Shown here one piece after another: positions 52,084-61,303 of a stretch of 64,000 bases of DNA. The position numbers and the translations under genes were made by a program. The notes beneath the pieces were generated by a model. It did not search any database. It was not told where the DNA came from and worked only from the letters and a program-made list of their open reading frames with translations. Source of the DNA: DAIOEK01 sp963828285. GTDB taxonomy: Bacteria > Chloroflexota > Anaerolineae > Anaerolineales > Anaerolineaceae. How positions within the stretch are numbered: position 1 is the stretch's first letter; each line of letters begins with the position of its first letter. The stretch spans positions 1,364,001-1,428,000 of the forward strand of contig CAWHEB010000002.1 in NCBI GenBank assembly GCA_963828285.1. The letters run 5' to 3'.

Positions 52084-54208
52084 TTCCACGATATCGATGT
52101 GGAAGATTGTGGTCATCTCTCTTTTTGCCCTTGAAACTCTAGCTGCTGCAATATTCACTTTTCTCCAACCTGCATTGAGTGGGAGTCAAATCCGGGAAGG
52201 ATTTTCTCTATCTCGAATTCTGATTCTGTTGGTTTTGGCAGGTGTATTTGGAATTTGCCTTCGTTTCCTAATTTCCAAAGATCAAACCGAGATTGATAAA
52301 TTCAGAGGAATCTCACCATTTGTACAAAAATCGATCCTGTTTGCCACTTACTTGATCACCTTAATTTTGTCCACTCTTCTTTTTTTCCCCGTGGACTCAT
52401 TTTCTTCCCAATTCCAACCTTACTTTTCCCGATTTTATTATTTGCTGATTTTCGGATCTTTATTTTTTGCCCAACTATTTATTATGGTTTTATTCATAAA
52501 CAAAAAGAATACAGAGAAAACTGAAAAAAGACTTTCGTTCGCATGGATCCAAACGGCAGGATGGATCCTGTTCTTTTTTCTCCTCATTTGGGCTGTAGTA
52601 AGTTTTACTGGGATAGGTAATCTTCCTGATACCCTCGGTTGGCGTCAACTCGGTGCGCCATTGTTGACATGGCAGATGTGGTTGGCTGTCTTTTCAGGTG
52701 TAGGGATAACCTTGGCAGGGTATCTCTTCCCCGAATTGGCAACTGATCAGAAAAAAAATGCAACCACATTGATGCTTGGATTGTTGATTTATATACTTGC
52801 TGTTGTGGTCTGGAACAGTCAGCCTGTCCAGACTGCCTATACGGCTCCGCGTTTGCGCGAACCGAATATGGAACGCTATCCATATTCAGATTCAATGTAC
52901 TACAGCGCTGCTGCAGAAAGTGTACTGACCGGGAATGGACTGTTAAAATGGTCTGTGGTTCCCAGACCATTTTTTATTACTATCCTTGCCTACCTAACCC
53001 AACTTGCAGACGGTAAATTTGATGCTATTGTTAATCTTCAGACATATCTGTTGGCTTTTATCCCCGTTCTATTATTTTTAATTGGTTCTAGGCTTCTACA
53101 TAATGGACTCGGATTCTCAGTTGCAATCGCTGCTATCCTGCGTGAGCTGACGGCAATCCACTCGACGTCGTTAATTCCAGTTTCTCACAGCCGGCTGATC
53201 CTTTCGGATATGCCTACCCTGCTGGTTTTACTTTTATTTTGCTGGGTACTGATCCTATGGATGAAGGATCACCGCAAAAATTTGATCTGGTCCATCTTAT
53301 CTGGTGGAACATTGGGATTATTGTTGCTCTTCCGATCCCAAATGGTTTTCCTACTCCCCTTTGTTATTATATTGTTGGTTGTGGGGCTGTGGAAAAAATG
53401 GAAACCTCTCACCACCCAATCCATTGGTTTTATTCTGGGAATGATTCTAGTGGTTTCTCCTTGGATCATCCGTAACCAAGTCCTTTCCGGTCAGTTTGCT
53501 TTTGATGATCAAAGTACCCAAACCTCAGTTTTATTGAGCCGATATCAGATCGATTCCGCAGACGAAGATGGATCGTCGACCAACAATAACGATTCGATTG
53601 TTAAGACGATTTTGGAAAATCCCGGATTTGTCGCGGGGTTCACAATGAACCATTTTCTCCGCAACCAAATCGCTGTCCTCTTGGTCACCCCTCCACAGCC
53701 TGTTGGGGCAAATTTACTATCATTATTTGAGACAACAAATTTTTGGAAGAAATCTCCTCTAGAAATCCCTGCTGGGACCATCTGGCAAATCCCTATTTTG
53801 ATAATTTTACTTTCAGCCGGAATCACCTTTTGTGTCAGCAGAGCAGGTCTAATAGGCTGGATCCCTCTAGTCATTGAAGTGGCATATTCGTTGAGCAACG
53901 GACTTGCCAGGAACTCTGGTGGACGCTACAACCTTGTGATCGATTGGGTTGGTTATTTTTACATTGCTTCTGGAGCAATTGGAATAATCAGTTGGTTCGT
54001 TGCTCCACCTTTATTAAACAATCACGTACATGATTATCCACAATCATCTCTGAGGAGAAAAAGTTTATTTTCAGTTGTGATTGGATTAGTTTTCCTCGGA
54101 AGTTTGATTCCGATAACCGAATTATCCTTCCCAAATCAATACAAGTTGCTGAATTTGGAAACCGCAAAACAATGGGCAGCCGATTTAGAACTCAGAGATA
54201 ACATTTGA
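52067..54208 (+). CDS. ArnT-like membrane glycosyltransferase, N-terminal piece
   Basis: A 713-residue piece with about 14-15 hydrophobic helices. It is a GT-C fold candidate: after the helical N-terminal part, EPNMERYPYSDSMYYSAAAESVLTG gives the acidic pair of the first external loop in the correct place relative to the later helices. The frame fails near 54190-54200, and the C-terminal tail continues at 54195-54569. The gene overlaps the PP2C gene by 17 bp. It presumably transfers a sugar from a polyprenyl carrier to an envelope target. Confidence 0.75.
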   Translation: MKPKVNSTISMWKIVVISLFALETLAAAIFTFLQPALSGSQIREGFSLSRILILLVLAGVFGICLRFLISKDQTEIDKFRGISPFVQKSILFATYLITLILSTLLFFPVDSFSSQFQPYFSRFYYLLIFGSLFFAQLFIMVLFINKKNTEKTEKRLSFAWIQTAGWILFFFLLIWAVVSFTGIGNLPDTLGWRQLGAPLLTWQMWLAVFSGVGITLAGYLFPELATDQKKNATTLMLGLLIYILAVVVWNSQPVQTAYTAPRLREPNMERYPYSDSMYYSAAAESVLTGNGLLKWSVVPRPFFITILAYLTQLADGKFDAIVNLQTYLLAFIPVLLFLIGSRLLHNGLGFSVAIAAILRELTAIHSTSLIPVSHSRLILSDMPTLLVLLLFCWVLILWMKDHRKNLIWSILSGGTLGLLLLFRSQMVFLLPFVIILLVVGLWKKWKPLTTQSIGFILGMILVVSPWIIRNQVLSGQFAFDDQSTQTSVLLSRYQIDSADEDGSSTNNNDSIVKTILENPGFVAGFTMNHFLRNQIAVLLVTPPQPVGANLLSLFETTNFWKKSPLEIPAGTIWQIPILIILLSAGITFCVSRAGLIGWIPLVIEVAYSLSNGLARNSGGRYNLVIDWVGYFYIASGAIGIISWFVAPPLLNNHVHDYPQSSLRRKSLFSVVIGLVFLGSLIPITELSFPNQYKLLNLETAKQWAADLELRDNI

Positions 54209-54569
54209 TTTTAAGAATAACATCACAAGTGATTCACACGTTGTTTCAGGCAGAATGCTGTATCCACGCTTTTATCCCGCGGATGATGGCGAAGGCGGCA
54301 GTTCATGGGCTGCATATGCTCCCCTACCTTACCGGAGACTGGGTTTTCTGGTGATGGGTCCTAATGGATTGATTCAGGTCATTGCCAGGATGAAGAATCC
54401 ACCGGAATCCTTCCCTAATCGCAGCGATGTTTTGGTCATCGGAAAGACCGCTAAGATGGATGTTCGTGGAAAAGACATTGAATATATCGACCCGGAATTG
54501 ATCATTTTGAAAAGCCGTCCGCCGTTGGTATGTACGAAGTCATCGAACGCTTTCCTCCTATGTAAGTAA
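54195..54569 (+). CDS. ArnT-like glycosyltransferase, C-terminal tail
   Basis: In frame from EITFDFKNNITSDSHVVSGR into MLYPRFYPADDGEGGSSWAA, then PYRRLGFLVMGPNGL, FPNRSDVLVIGKTAKMDVRG and DPELIILKS. This soluble tail (RxLYPRFY...GE...RLxFxxxG...SDVLVIG) commonly ends large bacterial membrane glycosyltransferases. The upstream stretch reads open into the preceding gene, which is why I join them rather than call a separate small gene. Confidence 0.6.
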   Translation, partial: EITFDFKNNITSDSHVVSGRMLYPRFYPADDGEGGSSWAAYAPLPYRRLGFLVMGPNGLIQVIARMKNPPESFPNRSDVLVIGKTAKMDVRGKDIEYIDPELIILKSRPPLVCTKSSNAFLLCK

Positions 54570-54652
54570 CTCATATTCACATTGGTATTCTTTTCCGGTA
54601 TTTTGAGATGTGGTAAAATTCTGACTCTACACTGAGGGACATCCCTCTTAGT

Positions 54653-54737
54653 GGAGGGGTGGCCGAGCGGCTGAAGGCGCCTGTCTTGAAAACAGGTTTG
54701 GGGCAACCCAACGTGGGTTCGAATCCCACCTCCTCCG
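54653..54737 (+). tRNA. tRNA-Ser (anticodon TGA)
   Basis: Class II tRNA. The acceptor is GGAGGGG/CTCCTCC with one wobble, and G is the discriminator. The anticodon arm is CCTGT-CTTGAAA-ACAGG, so the anticodon is TGA. A long variable arm (TTTGGGGCAACCCAAC) and the T arm GTGGG-TTCGAAT-CCCAC follow. CCA is not encoded. A TAAAAT box lies about 40 bases upstream. Confidence 0.95.
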
Positions 54738-54753
54738 CTCCAATTTCATACAC

Positions 54754-54842
54754 GGGGAGGTGCCAGAGTGGCTGATTGGGCTCGCCTGCTAAGTGAGTGT
54801 CGGGGTTAAACTCGGCCGCGGGTTCAAATCCCGCCCTCCCCG
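54754..54842 (+). tRNA. tRNA-Ser (anticodon GCT)
   Basis: Class II tRNA. The acceptor is GGGGAGG/CCTCCCC with discriminator G, and CCA is encoded directly after it (54843-54845). The anticodon arm is CTCGC-CTGCTAA-GTGAG, so the anticodon is GCT. The variable arm is long, and the T arm is GCGGG-TTCAAAT-CCCGC. It is 16 bp after the first tRNA-Ser and probably cotranscribed. Confidence 0.95.
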
Positions 54843-54959
54843 CCAGCCAATACAAATAAGTCGAAGGGCTCATTTTTTTGATTCAATGATCATTACTTCG
54901 AGCAAACTCATCGATACAAGTGCCCATTGAAGTCGTATAATTATTTTTTAAGGATTGCC

Positions 54960-55865
54960 GTGGAAAGTGGAATTGTATTTGACATTATGCACTTTTCTAC
55001 CCATGATGGACCGGGTATTCGTACAACGGTATTCCTGAAGGGTTGTCCTCTTTCCTGCGCCTGGTGTCATAACCCCGAAAGCCAATCATTCGCTCCGCAA
55101 TTGATGCTCCGTCCAAAATATTGCATTGCTTGTGGAGTATGCTTGGAAAACTGTCCAAATGGCGCGATTACCAGTGGTACCGGGGCGATCAATACCAACC
55201 TTCATGAATGTAATATTTGCGGAACCTGTGTGGAACTTTGTACTGCCGGCGCGCGCGAAATGGTCGGTGAAAGTATGTCCGCGGCTGATGTGATTGCCGA
55301 GGTATTCAAAGATATTCCTTTCTTTGAGCAATCACATGGCGGGGTCACTTTTTCAGGTGGGGAAGCTCTTGCTCAACCCGAATTCCTGCTCGAATTATTG
55401 AACATGAGCAAAGAACTTTCCCTCCATACAGTTATCGACACATCCGGATATGCTCAGTGGACTCACCTAAAAGCAACTATTCCATACACAGACTTATACC
55501 TTTACGATATTAAATCACTCGATGATCAAATTCATGAAAAATATACACAGGTGAGTAACCGGATCATCCTTGAAAACCTGGATAATTTGATCCACGATGG
55601 AGCAAAAGTAATGATCCGTGTTCCAATTATTCCTGATATCAATGACCGCCCGAAAGACATCATCTTGTATCAAAAACTGGCAAAAAAATACCCCGAACTT
55701 GTTGGGATTGAATTGCTTCCATATCATCAGATCGGTGTGGAAAAGTATAAACGGCTGCAGCGGAATTACCCTTTCAATACTGCCAAGTTGCAAAGTGAAC
55801 AAAATATATCGAGAATTGTTGCAGCTTTGAAAAATGCATTTAACAGTATAAGTATTGGTGGATAA
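54960..55865 (+). CDS. hypE: Glycyl radical enzyme activase (HypE-like)
   Basis: A 301-residue radical SAM activase that abstracts a hydrogen from a glycine of its partner enzyme. The SAM cluster motif is CPLSCAWC in LKGCPLSCAWCHNPES. An inserted ferredoxin-like domain has two more clusters (CIACGVCLENC and CNICGTCVELC), as in activases of non-PFL glycyl radical enzymes. GGVTFSGGEAL and LYDIKSLD are standard. I start at GTG 54960 with AAGGA nearby; the ATG 33 bases earlier has no site. It is 3 bp upstream of its presumed substrate enzyme. Confidence 0.88.
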   Translation: MESGIVFDIMHFSTHDGPGIRTTVFLKGCPLSCAWCHNPESQSFAPQLMLRPKYCIACGVCLENCPNGAITSGTGAINTNLHECNICGTCVELCTAGAREMVGESMSAADVIAEVFKDIPFFEQSHGGVTFSGGEALAQPEFLLELLNMSKELSLHTVIDTSGYAQWTHLKATIPYTDLYLYDIKSLDDQIHEKYTQVSNRIILENLDNLIHDGAKVMIRVPIIPDINDRPKDIILYQKLAKKYPELVGIELLPYHQIGVEKYKRLQRNYPFNTAKLQSEQNISRIVAALKNAFNSISIGG

Positions 55866-55868
55866 CCC

Positions 55869-58238
55869 ATGTCACTTTCACAAAGAGTAAAACGGCTTCG
55901 CGATAGGAGTTTGGCCGCTGTGCCATCATTATCTAGCCAGCGGGCGGAGATTCTCACCGATTATTATTCTCAGAATTCGGGGACACACTCCATCCCTGAG
56001 TTTAGGGCTCGTTCTTTTGCTTATCTCCTCAACAATATCGATATTTACATTGGTAAAGATGAATTGATTGTTGGTGAAAAAGGACCTTTGCCAAAAGCAT
56101 CACCCACCTATCCCGAGCTTTGTTGTCACTCATTGGATGATCTGGACACTTTGAACAGCCGTGAAAAGATCCCTTTTAAAGTGGATCAAACCACCCGGGC
56201 TATCTATTCGGGTAAAATCACTCCATTCTGGCATGGCAAGTCAATGCGCGAGAAGCTTTTCAATAATATGTTACCTTCCTGGATTGATAGCTATAACGCA
56301 GGTATTTTTACCGAATTTATGGAACAGCGCGCACCGGGTCATACCGTCCTCGATGGCAAAATATACCATACTGGCATATTGGATTTTATTCAAAAAATCG
56401 AGACCTCCCTAAATGAATTGGATAATCATGATGATCCACTAGCTGGTCAAAAACGGAATGAATTATTTGCTATGCGTATTGCTGGACAGGCTATTATGAA
56501 CTTGGCCGAAAGGTATGCTGCCAAAGCAGATGAACTTGCAGAAATCGATCCAAGCATAGATAGGAAAGTTGAACTGAAAGAAATTGCACGTATATGCCGT
56601 AAGGTCCCTGCGAATGCTCCCTCGTCGTTTCATGAAGCTTTGCAATATTACTGGTTTGTTCATCTGGGAGTTACTCTAGAGTTGAACACCTGGGACGCGT
56701 TAAGCCCAGGGAGGCTGGATCAACATCTGGTCCCGTTTTATAGGCGCGATATTGCAGCTGGAAATCTCACTAGTGAGTCTGCTGAAGAATTACTACAGTG
56801 CTTTTGGATCAAGTTCAACAATCAACCTGCACCTCCCAAGGTGGGTGTGACCGCTGCTGAAAGCGGAACTTATACTGACTTTGCACAGATCAACCTGGGT
56901 GGTCTTCAGGAAGATGGCTCGGATGGCGTCAACGAGGTAACATATCTGCTTCTTAATGTTGTCGAGGAAATGCGATTGTTACAGCCAAGTGCATCCATTC
57001 AGGTTAGTAATAAAAGCCCGGATGAGTTCATGATTAGAGCAGCTAAGATCATTCGGACTGGATTTGGTCAACCATCCATCTTCAATACCGATTGTATTAT
57101 TCAAGAAATGTTGAACAAAGGCAAAAGCCTGACCGACGCTCGTAATGGTGGTACCAGCGGATGTGTGGAGACAGGCGCATTCGGAAAGGAAAACTATTCA
57201 CTAACCGGATACTTTAATCTGCCAAAGGTTTTAGAGATCACCCTTCACAATGGGATCGACCCAGCGAGTGGAAAGTTAATCGGTCTTCAGACAGGAATTC
57301 CACAGGATATTGCTAATTATCAGGAATTATTTACAGCTTTTCAAAAACAGGTGGAACATTTTGTTGCTATTAAGATAGAGGGGAATCGGAAGATCGAACA
57401 GTTGTATGCCCGGGATCTCCCATCGCCTTTTCTATCAATTTTTATTGATGATTGTGTAATAAAAGGTTTGGACTATAACCAGGGTGGTGCGCGATACAAC
57501 ATCGGTTATATCCAGGGTGTGGGAATTGGGTCGATAACGGATACCCTCTCAGCAATTAAAACCCACGTTTTCAAAAATGATACATTCAGTCTTACCGAAC
57601 TTCTACAAATATTACGTGTGAACTTCGTTGGATTTGAACGGGAACGGCAGTTATTGTTGAACCGAACACCAAAGTATGGCAATGATATTGACGAAGCTGA
57701 CGATATCATGGAGGCAGTATTCAGCACCTTCCATGATGCAGTCACCGGAAAGAAAAACACTCGCGATGGGATCTACGCCATAGACATGTTGCCAACCACC
57801 AGTCATGTCTATTTTGGATCTGTCCTGGGTGCAACCGCAGACGGTCGTTTTGCAGGGAAACCAGTTTCTGAAGGCATTTCGCCAGTTCAATCCGCAGATC
57901 GAAAAGGACCAACCGCAGTGTTGAAATCAGCCGGGAAGATGGATCATATAAAAACTGGTGGCACTCTCCTCAATCAAAAGTTCTCACCATCTCTTTTGAA
58001 AGACGATAAGGGCATAATGAATATGATTCATCTAGTCAGAACATATTTCAAAATGAATGGACACCATATCCAGTTTAATGTAGTCGATGCGAAGACTCTC
58101 AAAGATGCAAAGGAACACCCTTCTTTGCACCGTGACCTGATTGTGAGAGTTGCGGGGTACAGTGATTATTTCTGCGACCTAAGCGATTCTCTGCAGGACG
58201 AAATTATCGAAAGGACCGAGCATTCCCGCTTTGCATAA
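55869..58238 (+). CDS. hypD: Trans-4-hydroxy-L-proline dehydratase (glycyl radical enzyme)
   Basis: A 789-residue glycyl radical enzyme, the length I recall for Clostridioides difficile HypD. Aligned by memory, all key residues are conserved at a constant offset of two: Phe150 and His158 (FMEQRAPGHT), Asp276 (WDALSPGR), Cys432 and Glu434 (SGCVETG), Tyr448 (LTGYFN) and the radical glycine Gly763 (RVAGYS). The enzyme dehydrates trans-4-hydroxyproline to pyrroline-5-carboxylate, which ProC would reduce to proline. No proC is in the window. Related HypD-like enzymes that cleave hydroxyproline differently exist, so the exact reaction needs testing. Oxygen-sensitive, so the host is anaerobic. Confidence 0.82.
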   Translation: MSLSQRVKRLRDRSLAAVPSLSSQRAEILTDYYSQNSGTHSIPEFRARSFAYLLNNIDIYIGKDELIVGEKGPLPKASPTYPELCCHSLDDLDTLNSREKIPFKVDQTTRAIYSGKITPFWHGKSMREKLFNNMLPSWIDSYNAGIFTEFMEQRAPGHTVLDGKIYHTGILDFIQKIETSLNELDNHDDPLAGQKRNELFAMRIAGQAIMNLAERYAAKADELAEIDPSIDRKVELKEIARICRKVPANAPSSFHEALQYYWFVHLGVTLELNTWDALSPGRLDQHLVPFYRRDIAAGNLTSESAEELLQCFWIKFNNQPAPPKVGVTAAESGTYTDFAQINLGGLQEDGSDGVNEVTYLLLNVVEEMRLLQPSASIQVSNKSPDEFMIRAAKIIRTGFGQPSIFNTDCIIQEMLNKGKSLTDARNGGTSGCVETGAFGKENYSLTGYFNLPKVLEITLHNGIDPASGKLIGLQTGIPQDIANYQELFTAFQKQVEHFVAIKIEGNRKIEQLYARDLPSPFLSIFIDDCVIKGLDYNQGGARYNIGYIQGVGIGSITDTLSAIKTHVFKNDTFSLTELLQILRVNFVGFERERQLLLNRTPKYGNDIDEADDIMEAVFSTFHDAVTGKKNTRDGIYAIDMLPTTSHVYFGSVLGATADGRFAGKPVSEGISPVQSADRKGPTAVLKSAGKMDHIKTGGTLLNQKFSPSLLKDDKGIMNMIHLVRTYFKMNGHHIQFNVVDAKTLKDAKEHPSLHRDLIVRVAGYSDYFCDLSDSLQDEIIERTEHSRFA

Positions 58239-58264
58239 CTGAAATCCCAACATATAATCCGATC

Positions 58265-60535
58265 ATGCCTTTTTACTGGATCGTCATAACCTTCGCCGCC
58301 GGAATCGCTACTGCTTCGGTATTAATTACCAATGATTTTCCCTGGCTGATCTTTTTTCTAATCGCATTAGTTTTCTCACTAATCCTCATACTTCTCCCTA
58401 TTGGGAAAAAACTTTCCTCTCGTTGTTTCCCGGGATTGATCCAACCAATTCAATTTACCCGTTTACCGATCATTTTTCTTGTTGTTTTCTTTACTTTTGG
58501 TGGTTTACTTTTCCAGTCCAGGCAAGTTCATCTCAAAGCTAATTCCCTCTATCAAAAGAACGATTTCGGATATTCTGTTCAGATGACCGGCATCGTTTGT
58601 GATGCTCCCGATAATCGGGAAAAACTTATCCTGACCAAGATTCGTTTATCCAGTTATAAAGATAGATCTGATCGTCCAATTCGATCATCAGAATCTATAA
58701 TGATCTTTCTTCCTCCTAAGATTCAAATGGAGATTGGGGACAAGCTAACACTTAACGGCTATCCGATCACACCTATGGACGATGAGGAATTCTCTTATAA
58801 GGACTATTTAGCCTCTCAAGGGATTTTTACTATGCTCCAATATCCTCAAGTGGTTTCCATCGAACCTTCCGGAGCATATCGACTACAGAGAATTTTGTAT
58901 CGATTCAGAGAGAAATCTCTAAGGATTCTGGCCGATCTATATCCCATGCCAGAGTCCGCTTTGGTGCAGGGGATTCTCCTGGGTAATGACAATCAACTTC
59001 CAGCTGAATTAAAACAATCCTTTCAGAATAGCGGAACCAGTCATATTATCGCCATCTCTGGATTCAATATTGCCATTATCGCCGGTTTGGCTATTTCTTT
59101 TTTTGGAAAGTGGTTTGGAAAGTGGAAAGGTGCCATTGCTGCGCTCTTTGCAATCATCCTGTATACCATTCTTGTTGGGGCTTCGCCTTCTGTCGTGCGG
59201 GCGGCTATCATGGGATCTCTCAGTCTGGCTGGTATTTTGATAGGCCGTCGAAATTCGGGTTTGAATACTTTGTCTCTGACTGCAGCTGCAATGCTAGCAG
59301 CCGACCCATATCTTTTGTGGAGTGTAAGTTTTCAGCTATCCGTTACCGCTACACTGGGATTGGTCCTCTTCGGCAACTATATACAGACAAAAATCCAGAC
59401 CATCCTGAAAAAAATTCTCCCGTTGGAGAAAACAAAAAATGTAGGTTCATGGATAGGTGAGTATTTATTTCTTACCCTTGCAACTCAGATCACTACGATC
59501 CCGGTTTTATTATTCCATTTTCACCAACTGCCATTAACCTCATTATTGGCAAATCCGGTGGTTTTACCTGCACAGCCTTTATTGATGACTACATCTTTAC
59601 TAGCTCTTGCCCTGGCTTGGATATCTCCCGGGCTGGGACAATGGATATCGTGGATCAGCTTGCCGTTCATTAGCTATACAATTCACGCCGTCACTTTGTT
59701 CGGATCTCTCAATTTTCCTTATATCCAATCTGATCAAGTGGGCATTTGGCTAATCTTGACCTATTATCTGCTATTGACCATTCCGGCGGCTCTTCCTGGG
59801 AAGATCGTAATACCTGCACTATCGGTAAAGCCGGCTGCACTCATCATTCTGACCGGTATTATTACCAGTTTACTGATCCAGGCAGCTTCAAGATTACCCA
59901 AAGATAAGTTGCAGATTACCATCTCTGGCCCCGAAGCGGAGTCGATCCTAATTCAAACTCCGTATGATCAGCACATCTTAATCAACGGTCAAAAAGATCG
60001 GATGAAGTTTAGAGGTTTTCTTGATTCACGTTTACCTTTTTACAACCGCAGACCTGGTGCCATCATCGTCCTTCCATCAGAAAACTCGCCTGATGGGATT
60101 GTAGATCCGTCAATCTCTGGTAAAAAAAGTCAGATATACTTTGCTGGTAATCCTCAATCTGATGAATTATCAACCATAAAGGAAGAAAAACTGGCAGAAG
60201 TTCAAAATATCCTAATTGGCGACAGACTTGAGATAGGCGATGGAATTCTGTTTGAGCTGATATTCATAGGGGGAAAAAATAGCCTATCCACTCTATCTTG
60301 GGCATCATACCGGATGAATATTGCATATGGTGATGTGACCAGTCCTCTTCTTTGTCTGTCGAATATTCTGATATCTGATAAAGCACACCCTGAATGCACC
60401 TCGACCCAGGTGATCGTCTCCCCTGGTCGCGAATGGAAGTCTGCAAACCATATAGATCTGACGAGTAGTGAATGGGTGAAATTGATCATAGAAGGATCAG
60501 ATCTTTGGATAGAGGTCTCAAACACACCAAATTAA
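58265..60535 (+). CDS. comEC: ComEC/Rec2-type DNA-uptake channel protein
   Basis: A 756-residue membrane protein. The N-terminal DUF4131/OB part runs to about residue 190, and the competence domain is at about 215-510 with SGTSHIIAISGFNIAIIAGL and VGASPSVVRAAIMGSLSLAGI. A C-terminal region (about 545-756) is where ComEC usually has a metallo-beta-lactamase nuclease. Here no HxHxDH motif is visible (only QHILINGQKD), so the nuclease appears degenerate. It should move single-stranded DNA into the cell. Starts 26 bp after hypD. Confidence 0.88.
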   Translation: MPFYWIVITFAAGIATASVLITNDFPWLIFFLIALVFSLILILLPIGKKLSSRCFPGLIQPIQFTRLPIIFLVVFFTFGGLLFQSRQVHLKANSLYQKNDFGYSVQMTGIVCDAPDNREKLILTKIRLSSYKDRSDRPIRSSESIMIFLPPKIQMEIGDKLTLNGYPITPMDDEEFSYKDYLASQGIFTMLQYPQVVSIEPSGAYRLQRILYRFREKSLRILADLYPMPESALVQGILLGNDNQLPAELKQSFQNSGTSHIIAISGFNIAIIAGLAISFFGKWFGKWKGAIAALFAIILYTILVGASPSVVRAAIMGSLSLAGILIGRRNSGLNTLSLTAAAMLAADPYLLWSVSFQLSVTATLGLVLFGNYIQTKIQTILKKILPLEKTKNVGSWIGEYLFLTLATQITTIPVLLFHFHQLPLTSLLANPVVLPAQPLLMTTSLLALALAWISPGLGQWISWISLPFISYTIHAVTLFGSLNFPYIQSDQVGIWLILTYYLLLTIPAALPGKIVIPALSVKPAALIILTGIITSLLIQAASRLPKDKLQITISGPEAESILIQTPYDQHILINGQKDRMKFRGFLDSRLPFYNRRPGAIIVLPSENSPDGIVDPSISGKKSQIYFAGNPQSDELSTIKEEKLAEVQNILIGDRLEIGDGILFELIFIGGKNSLSTLSWASYRMNIAYGDVTSPLLCLSNILISDKAHPECTSTQVIVSPGREWKSANHIDLTSSEWVKLIIEGSDLWIEVSNTPN

Positions 60536-60582
60536 CAATCATTATCTGTTCGTCTTTTTCTTTCTCGATTAGCGGACAAGCA

Positions 60583-61095
60583 TTACACTATTATTTCGAA
60601 TATGTTTTTTACCGCAGCGTAAGAATCGCTCGCTCTACCGGTCTGATTGTAGTTGCGGGTTTCTTCTTGCTCCTTCTCAACTTCCTGAAGCAATTTCAGT
60701 GCATACTGCATCTTTTCTGAAGCAGACACGGATCCATCTTGATTGAGATCCTTCTCGTCATACGATTTGGATGAGCCTGAGGTTTTACTCGAACTGGAGG
60801 TGGATGATTTTGATCCTCCACCAGGCGGAGGTCCTTGAGGTTTCGAAGGTCGTGTTCCCTTAGCTGCTATCTGCTGCATGGCTGAAGTATTTTCAGCGTT
60901 GTCGATCTTGCCATCACTATTAGAATTGATTTTAGCGAACATCTTTTCAGCATTTAGGTCTTGGACACCGTCTTTCTGCTTGGCATTCGCCAGAAACTCG
61001 TTTTTATCAATTCCTCCGTCACTATTGCTGTCTAATTTTTTGAACATTTCCTGAGGACTGATTTTCATCCCTCCGTTGATTGCTTGTATACCCAT
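60583..61095 (-). CDS. EF-hand calcium-binding protein
   Basis: A 170-residue protein starting at MGIQAINGG (the longer frame up to 61209 has an unconvincing start). Three EF-hand loops are visible: DSNSDGGIDKNEF, NSNSDGKIDNAE and DLNQDGSVSASE, each with Asp/Asn at the x, y and z positions and Glu at the end. A Ser/Pro/Gly-rich linker lies between loops two and three. No signal peptide is seen, so it may be cytosolic. Convergent with comEC, 47 bp away. Confidence 0.8.
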   Translation of the reverse strand: MGIQAINGGMKISPQEMFKKLDSNSDGGIDKNEFLANAKQKDGVQDLNAEKMFAKINSNSDGKIDNAENTSAMQQIAAKGTRPSKPQGPPPGGGSKSSTSSSSKTSGSSKSYDEKDLNQDGSVSASEKMQYALKLLQEVEKEQEETRNYNQTGRASDSYAAVKNIFEIIV

Positions 61096-61239
61096 TTTCC
61101 CATCCACCCTTCCTGTTAAGATTTTTCTTTCGCCTATATTTCTACAAGAAGTATCGTCTGATGATATTTGAACTGAATGGATTTTTGCATATCTACATAA
61201 TTTCTCCATAATGGTGATTAGGCAGTTTGATGTAGTAAA

Positions 61240-61268
61240 TTCACGATTACCTTTTTTTCATCTATAAT
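61240..61268 (+). promoter_or_regulatory. Promoter of pepT
   Basis: TTCACG (61240-61245), a 17-base spacer and TATAAT (61263-61268), 35 bases before the start codon. Confidence 0.65.
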
Positions 61269-61303
61269 CTATGACATTGACCAAAACCTAATCAGGAGAA
61301 ACT

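Noticed and set aside
55869..58238. Pyruvate formate-lyase, choline TMA-lyase or isethionate lyase
   Set aside because: PFL has adjacent Cys-Cys at the active site, which is absent. The surrounding residues (FMEQRAPGHT, WDALSPGR, GCVETG) match HypD better than the other two.
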